Source: Paenibacillus sp. PCH8 (lineage in GTDB: Bacteria; Bacillota; Bacilli; Paenibacillales; Paenibacillaceae). Taken from it: 64,000 nt of DNA. A program made the translations under genes and the position numbers. The stretch covers positions 2,852,001-2,916,000 of the forward strand of contig NZ_PKQK01000001.1 in the NCBI RefSeq assembly GCF_002968835.1, in the 5' to 3' direction. This document shows positions 26,401-35,400 of this stretch, in pieces. The stretch's first letter is position 1; the number at the start of each line of letters is the position of its first letter. The notes under the pieces were generated by a model. That model had not been told where the DNA came from. It ran no database searches and worked only from the letters and a program-made list of their open reading frames with translations.

Positions 26401-29400
26401 TGATAGGGACTGTTTACACGGGTGGTCCAGACCAGTTAAAGCAGGTTGTTCTTGAGGCCTATCGAACAATTTTTGGCATCGACGATCTGGAGGAAAGCGT
26501 TAATTTCTTCTCAGTCGGTGGCGATTCGCTCAAGGCAGTCAGCTTGTCTGCATCGATCCGCACTTATACAGGAATTCAACCCGAGGTTGCCGATGTTTTT
26601 AATCACTCTACGCCTGTTCAATTGGCAGAGCATCTGTATTCCATGGCAATACCAAAACTAAATCAGCAGATGATTCAGGCTGCACCCCTTATGGATGCTT
26701 ACCCGATCTCCTCTGCCCAGATGCGTATGTTCACCCAAACAATGCTTGATCCAGGCAATACGGCTTACAATTTGCCATCGGCAACGATCATTGAAGGTGA
26801 ATTGGATCGTGCAAGAGTTGAAGCAGCATTGGAGAAGCTGGTGCAGAATCATGAAGTCCTCAGAACAACATTTGAGATAAGGGCAGATCAGGTCGTGCAG
26901 ATTATCCATCCGTCAGTTCACTTGAATATGAGCTATACCGAGCAGCAATTAGCGAACGATCAAGAGGTGTCATCCTTTATTCAGTCATTGATTCGTCCAT
27001 TTGATCTGGGACAGACACCGCTTATGCGTGTTGCACTGATTAAGATTGGTGAGCGGAAGCATCTGCTATTTTTTGATATTCACCATATTATCGCGGATGG
27101 CACATCTGTTGAGATCATAACGCGTGACTTCAATGAATTGTATTTTGGCGGTGAACATGCAGTCCGTTTGCAATACAAGGATTACGCAGTATGGCAGCAG
27201 CAACGTCTCGCTTCACAGGGTTACGATTCGCATCGGGCCTTCTGGCTGGAACGTCTTGGCCCATCTGTACCTGTCCTGCAGCTTCCACTGGATCATGACC
27301 GGCCTTCACAGCGATCCATGAAAGGGGAGCGTATCCATTTCACATTGAGTCCTTCGTTGACAGAGCACTTGCACAAGCTTGCTTCTTCATCGGAAGCTTC
27401 CATGTATATGGTGATGCTCAGTGTGTGGAATCTTATTCTCGCACAACGCACAGGCCAGCAGGACATTGTAGTAGGAACACCAGTTGCGGGAAGGTTGCAA
27501 GAGGAATGCAGAGAGACGGTAGGCATGTTTGTTAATATGATTGCGATGCGAAACTTTCCTGCACCTGAGCGTGTATATGCTGACTTTTTGCGTGAACTCA
27601 AGCAACATACACTGGATGCTTTCGCATATCAGGAGTATCCGTTTAATGAACTTGTGATGCAACTGGGCTTAAAGCGAGAGTTGAACCGAAATTCGATATT
27701 TGATGTTTGCTTTGATTATCAGAACATGGAGCTGCACGGGCTTGAACTTGATGGTTTGCAATTCAGTTCATTTCCGGTCGAGACAGGTACGTCTACCTAT
27801 GATCTGTTGATGACTTGTCAAGAAAACAAGGAGACGCAAGTGCTTGAAGGATATATTGAATACTCGCAGGAATTGTTCGACCGGACAACCATTGAAAGGT
27901 TGATGCAGGATTTTATCGGATTGTGCGAACAGGTTGTTGAGCAGCCGAATCTGCCTTTGGATGAGCTGTTTGAAAGAAACACTCTTTCTCAGAAGCCCGT
28001 AGTGCGTTCACTCGCCGGTCCGCGTCTCGAAAATGATCACAGACTCGGTCTGCACCGTCTGTTCGAACTGCAAGCGGAGCTTATGCCAGACAAAATAGCT
28101 CTACTTGCAGCTTCCGGAGCTGCTCTTACGTACAAGGAACTTAATGAAAAAGCCAATACGCTGGCATGGAAGTTGATGGATCAGGGCGTAAGCCGGGATG
28201 AACCTGTAGGCATATTATCGAGACGCAATGAGGCACTGATCATTATGTTGCTTGCTGTACTGAAAGCTGGGGCAGCTTATGTACCTTTGGACCCCACTTT
28301 CCCGGCGCAGCGGATTCTGAACATGATGGAAGATAGTCAGATGAATTTGCTGCTATGTACATCTGGTGAGGAGAATACGGTACCTTTTGGCGGAGTACAG
28401 ATGATCTATGATCCGGCCGTGCGAGATGTGCGTTCATCCGTCAATCCGAATGTGAACGTATTGTCTTCTGATCTGTCCTGTGTGATCTTCACTTCAGGCT
28501 CAACAGGTCGACCTAAAGGGGCCATGATTACCCATGGGGCGATGGTGAATTTTGTTGAAGACATCAGGCACAGACATCTCTTCACACATGATACAGATCG
28601 CATCATCAGTGTAACGACCATTTCTTTTGACATCTTCGGATTTGAAGTGTGGACGCCTTTATGTACCGGGCATTCGCTATATCTGGCAGATGAGCAGGAG
28701 CAGCTTGATCCGGTCTTGGCTGCACGGCGGATTCGTGAACATGGAGTTACACATATTCTCAGCACGGTATCACGCATCAAAGCTTTTGTCGAAAATCCCG
28801 AGTTCGCTCAGGCTCTGGTCAATCTGAAGTGTGTTCTTACCGGAGGAGAAGTTGTTCCGGTGGGCCTGCTCACTGATTTGAAACGGCTTACGTCGGCTCG
28901 TGTCTTTAATATGTACGGGCCAACGGAAACGACGATTTGGTCAACGACCAAAGAATTGAATGACACAGCCAGCATTACGATTGGCAAGCCCATTGCCAAT
29001 ACAGAGATATATATTCTGAATGATGAGGGTGATATGCTGCCGACCGGAAGTGAAGGGGAACTGTGCATTGCAGGCAATGGATTATCCCGAGGGTACCTCA
29101 ACAATGCAGTCGAGACGGATACACGATTCATTGTGAATTCCAATGTTTTGGGGGGCCGCTTGTATCGGACAGGCGATTTGGCTCGTATACTGCCGGATGG
29201 GGAAATAGAGTTACTGGGCAGGCTTGATCAGCAGGTGAAAATTCGTGGATACCGGATTGAATTGAACGAAATTGAGCAGGCAGCGATGAGCCATGACATC
29301 GTAAGGGAAGCCGTCGCAAAAACCGAAGGAAACGAGTCTCATCATCTGCAATTAATTCTGTTTTATAGTCTGAAGCCTGAGGCTATTGGAATGAAGCATG

Positions 29401-32400
29401 ATGAGGATGCTCTGCTTCGGACCTGGTTAAGAGAGCGGCTTCCACATTACATGATGCCTTCACGCTTGATTCGCCTGGACAAGCTGCCGGTGCTGCCTAA
29501 TGGCAAACTGAACCGTAATGCTCTCCGGGTAACTGATATTGCAACGGAACAGGGTACCCGTCTGACTTCAGTGTACAACTCATCCATGCAGGGAACGGAG
29601 CGGGCAAAAGCAGCGCTGGAACAGATGCTTATTGGAGCGTGGAAGGAAGTATTGAATGTAGACACCGTCGGAGTCCATGAACATTTTTTTGACAGCGGAG
29701 GCAACTCACTGGGACTTATTCTGATTAATAACCGACTGAATGCATATTGGAAGAAAAGTGTTCCGCTTGTGCAGTTGTTTGAACATTCCTCGATTGCATC
29801 ATTGGTCGATTATCTGATGTCTGAGCAAGAAGAGATGGAACAGAGCATAACGGAACAGGTACAGAGTCCATTGGAGCTGAACACAGCGGAACATGCTATC
29901 CCATTTGTTTCAGAGCAAACGGGCAGAATACCTTCTTCAACGGATATAGCTGTCATTGGGATGGCAGGGCACTTTCCTGGATCCAGAACTATTGAAGAAT
30001 TCTGGGAGAACCTGATGGAGGGTAAGGATGGCATTACTCGTCTGACCGAGAAGGATCTAACATCGGCGGGTGTCCCACCTGAGCAGTTCGAACATCCCGA
30101 TTATGTGAGAGCCAAGGGTGTGCTGCAAGATACCGATTATTTTGATTCCGAATTTTTTGAATATCCGCATCAGGAGTCCAATATGATGGACCCGCAGATT
30201 CGTTTGCTGCATCAGTGCGCATGGGAAGCACTTGAGCATGCCGGATGCGATCCATACAGCTATGAGGGTTCCATCGGATTGTTTGCGGGTAGTGGATTAA
30301 GTTTGCCATGGATGGTGCAATTTCTCGGTCGTTCCGGCAATCTGTTGCAAGCTTTTGAAGCCATGACTCTCAATGAGAAGGATTATATTACAACCCGGGT
30401 ATCTCACAAATTGAATCTGAGAGGACCTAGCATGGCGGTTCAGACCGCATGCTCGACTTCTCTGGTCGCCATCCATCAGGCAGCGGAATCGCTGATCCGG
30501 GGAGAGTGTGATGTGGCACTTGCAGGAGGCGTCTCCATTTCCTACCCGCTCAGGGAGGGCTATCTCTGGCATGAAGGCATGATTTATTCAAAAGACGGAC
30601 ATTGCAGGCCATTCGATGAGCAAGCATCGGGTACCGTATCCGGTAATGGATGCGGAATGGTTGTCCTTAAACCGCTCCATCTAGCGCAGCGAGACGGCGA
30701 TCATATATATGGAGTTATTAAAGGCTCGGCAATCAATAATGATGGTTTGGACAAAATTGGATATACGGCCCCGAGTGTTACCGGACAGGTTAAGGTTATT
30801 CAAGCCGCTCTGCAACGTTCGGGAGTCGCTCCGAAGGAGATATCTTATCTGGAAGCGCACGGAACGGGTACCAAACTGGGCGATCCGATTGAGATTGAGG
30901 CGCTCAGGCAGTCGTGGGGGACGGAAAATAGAAATTATTGTGCGCTGGGTTCGGTCAAAGCTAATATTGGACATCTTGACGCTGCAGCAGGTGTTGCAGG
31001 TTTTATTAAAACCGTTCTAACGCTGTATCATCGGACGGTTCCGCCACAGATTCACATGGATCGGACCAATCCGATGCTGGATTTGGAGCACAGCCCCTTC
31101 TATATCAATACGGAGGCACAGCGGTTCCAAGACTCAGAACGGGTTCTGCGTGCAGGGGTCAGTTCGTTTGGAATTGGTGGCACCAATGCCCATGTTATTC
31201 TGGAACAACCGCCCGCTCAGGAGAGCCATGTCAATTATCAGTCGTTGCAGCTGCTCCCCTTCTCAGCCAAGAGCGAAACTGCGCTGGAACGTACCTATGA
31301 TTCGGTTCTACAGGCGATCAATGCTATGCCGGAGCAGCTGTCCAATGCGGCCTGGACCTTGCAGAAGGGAAGAAGCAGATTCATTCACCGAAAGGTGCTG
31401 ATCGCCGTAGAAGGTCACATCCCGCCAAGGGAGCAGGCCAGTGATTATGAGGTTCAGGCAAGCGTGGTTAACGGAAAGCCTAGAGTCGTGTTTTATCTCA
31501 GCGGAGCTGCAAATTGGGATGCTCGCAAGATTCGGGAACTGTATGCTTCCGGATACCGAAGTCAGGTTTCAGAGGTTTTCAAACTGCACTTTGAAGAGGC
31601 ATTGAATCTTTTGGAGTCAAGGGAGCAGTATGCCATTCGTCAGGGCATGGGGCGGCCATTAAGCGATTCCAGGCTTGAGCGTATGCAGTGCTATGTTGTG
31701 CAATACGCTTTGTTTAAGACGGTGATGCAGCTGGGCGTCACACCGGATGTTGTTTGCGGACAAGGTGTGGGTGAACTGGTTGGGATGGTCATTAGTGGTG
31801 TGCTTGAACCAACTCATGCCGTAGCTCTTTTATACAGCCGGGAAGATTGGTCTCTACAGGAGGGAGTCTTGTCGGATGCATTAACAGGCAGTCGGATGGA
31901 TGAAACTGTAGCAGATCTTTGGTCGAGTATTCGACCGCTGTTATTAGGCCATATGCGGTTTCCATTGCTACGTCGGGAGTCTCTTCCAGAGCATACTGGA
32001 AGCACGCTTTGGATGACTGCCAATAAGCAGCAGAATACAGACCAACTAATCCAAACAGCACTTACAGGGCTCAATGTCATTTCCCTTATTGATAATCACG
32101 GAAGTTCGCTTGAGGCGGACATATATTTCATGAAGTCACTGGCCTTTTGCTGGTGCTCCGGCATGGAATTGAATTGGGCACAGCTGAACGGAACGGATCA
32201 TGGACAAAAAATCCCCTTACCGACCTATGCTTTTGACCCAATTGCCCATAATCATGATGTTGCACTGTATCAGCTGACAGGTATGTCGCAGGTAGCAGTG
32301 GGTTCAGTTCCAGCCGCAGAGCGATCTTTGTCGGGTAATTCAAAAGCTCATATGACAGAGAATGAAATACAGAGTGTTTTGTTGCAATTGTGGCAGGAAC

Positions 32401-35400
32401 TGCTCGGTTGTGATGAAGTTAGTCCCGAAGATGATTTCTTTCAGCTTGGAGGGCATTCACTGAAGGCAATATCGTTGGCGTCGAGAATAAAGGAAACCTT
32501 TGGATTGAGTTTAGAATTGGATGATGTTTTTGAACATTCGGCTTTTGTCCAGATGGTCGAATGGATTGATCAGCATCAGACTGCGAACAACGATAACTCA
32601 GCAGATCCCATCCTGCCTGTGATCCAAAAGGATAGATACAAGACAACTTCTGCACAGAGAAGAATGTATGTGGTGCATGAGTGGATGAAAGGTGAGAGTA
32701 CGGCTTATAATCTCGCCAGCTTTTACAAGATACGAGGTCTGTTGGACCCTGCCAGATTCCAGGCGATCATGGATGAACTGATACAGCGACATGAGTCGTT
32801 CCGTACCCGGTTTGAAATGATAGACGGTGAGCTTTACCAGGTTGTGGAGGATCAGGTTCCAACCGTCGTAGAGTTGCTGGAATCGGAGACTCTACAGATG
32901 GAACATATGCTGGAATGGATACAGCCTTTTGATCTGAACCACGCGCCTTTGGTCCGGGTTAAGCTCATTCGTTTCTCGCCGGGGGAGCACGTCCTGTTCA
33001 TTGACATGCATCACATTATTTCGGATCAGAGCTCCATTGCCATTCTGATGCAGGAGTTTGCTCACCTGTATAGAGGAGAGCCATTAGATCCACTTGACAT
33101 CCAATATAAGGATTATGCGGAATGGCGTGATGAGAGCGCAGTACAGGGGAATCGGGCTGAAGACGCTGCGTTTTGGAATCGGGAATTCTTGGACATGCCC
33201 GCACCGGTTGAATGGTTGACGGATTTTCCAAGACACGAAGCCTTATCTTTCAGTGGAGAAAGACTCCGCATTGAAATGGATGAGTCGTTAAGTTTACAAG
33301 TCAACGAATGCTGTGCAAGACAAGGACTTACACCCTACATGTTGTTCATGGCAACTTTGAACGTGTTGATCTGGAAATATACGGGTCAAGATGATGTTGT
33401 TGTAGGTACGGCGGTTGCAGGTCGTGAAAAATCTGAGCTCAATAGCGTTGTAGGGATGTTTGTAAACATGCTTGCTATTCGTACAAGTGTGGATAGAGAA
33501 CGGTCCGTTGAGGCGTATTTGCAAGAGGTACGCGACAAGCTGTTAGCCTGTTATGAGCATCAGCATTATCCGTACGAGGCATTGGTGGAGCAACTGGGTG
33601 TATTTGGTGATACAACTCGCAATCCGCTTTTTGATGTGGTGTTAAATTACATCAATATGGGGACGGATGATCCTGAAGCCGGGGAACTGACGTTTGAGCC
33701 ATGGATGGAGGGCAGGGTGGATGCCAAGTTTGACCTGACCTGGACCTTGGTCGAACATGAGCAGCGTTACACGGTTGAATTGGAGTATCGCTCGGATCTG
33801 TTTAAGGCTGACTCTATGAAACGGATGCTGGATAAGTTCCTGTATATTTTGTCCCAGATTACAGCAGGAGATGTGGAACGGATTCGTCAGATTAAACTCA
33901 CCACACTGGAGGAGGAAGAATGGCTCCTGTACGAAGTCAACGATAATAGCCTTGCATATCGGCGGGATGCAACCATTCCTCAATTATTTGAAGAACAAGT
34001 GCAGTTACATGGACAGCAGACAGCATTGATCTGGGAAGAAGACGAATGGAGTTATGCAGATTTGTATGATCGTGTTCAATGGCTAACTTCCAGGTTGCTG
34101 GAACATGGGGTGAGATCAGGCTCCAGCATTGCTTTACTCCTGGACCGGGGACCGATCCAAATGGTCAGCATCCTTGCTACACTCAAGGTGGGTTGCAGTT
34201 ATGTACCGATTGATCCGGCTTCACCACCAGCGAGAATCGAGTTTATTTTGCAAGATTGTGGTGCATCTGTGCTGTTAACTGAACAGGAGTATGTCAGCAC
34301 ATGGCGATCGGTGATCCCGTATATCGTGCCGGCTAATGAACTGACAACGTTCAGTACGGCGAACATCACGGAGTTCAAGGGAGATATGGGGACGACAGCC
34401 TTAGACCCGGCTTATATCATCTATACTTCAGGATCAACGGGAACGCCAAAAGGCACGGTGATGAGCCATCGCAATGTGATTAAAGTGATGAAGAAGAGCA
34501 ACTTTGTTACCGTGGTGCCAGAGGATCGTATTCTGCAAATTTCGAACTACGCATTTGATGGTTCCATTTTTGATATTTTTGCTTCATTAATGAATGGGGC
34601 AACACTCGTATTAACTTCAAAGGAAACCATTCTCGATATGGCTTGTTTGGCAGATGTTATCCGGCAACAGCAGATTTCGGTGTTTTTCATTCCGACATCG
34701 TTGTTCAATATGCTGGTAGATTGGGATGCTGAGTGCCTGAAGAATGTGCGTAGAGTGATGTTTGGAGGTGAGGCTGCTTCGGCAAGTCATGCCAACAAGG
34801 CACTCGCATGTGTGGGGCCAGGCAGGTTGCTAAATGGATATGGACCAACGGAAGCAACATTTTTTGCCTCCTATCACTTACTGGAACAAACAGAGCCCTA
34901 TGCGGGCTCTCTACCTATAGGCTATCCGTTGTCCAACACAGCCTTATATGTTCTTGATGATGATCTGAAGCCTGTGCCGCCTAATGTTCCAGGTGAATTG
35001 TATATCAGTGGTGATGCGGTAGGTATTGGTTACCTCAACCGTGAGGATCTTACGAAAAAACACTTTTTGGAAGATCCCTTCCGTAAGGGAGATCGGATGT
35101 ATCGTACCGGGGATATCGTCAAACGCTTGATGGACGGCAAACTCATTTTTATAGAACGTTCTGATTTTCAGGTCAAGATTCGAGGGTTCCGCATTGAGCT
35201 ATCGGAAATTGGTAACTGCATCGAACGCCTTCCGGGGGTCCGGGATGCCTATGTTATGACAGCGACAGATGCTATGGGGAGTCTCTACGTTGCTGCCTAT
35301 TATACAAGCGAGCTCCATACTACAGTACATGCCGAAGATATTCGAAGAGAACTTCATCAACGGCTACCCGAGTATATGGTGCCATCGCGAATTCAACGAA

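Noticed and set aside
25900..26500. Possible ketoreductase between AT1 and T2
   Set aside because: The stretch is only an AT-to-carrier linker; no NADPH-binding motif or KR-length region is present.
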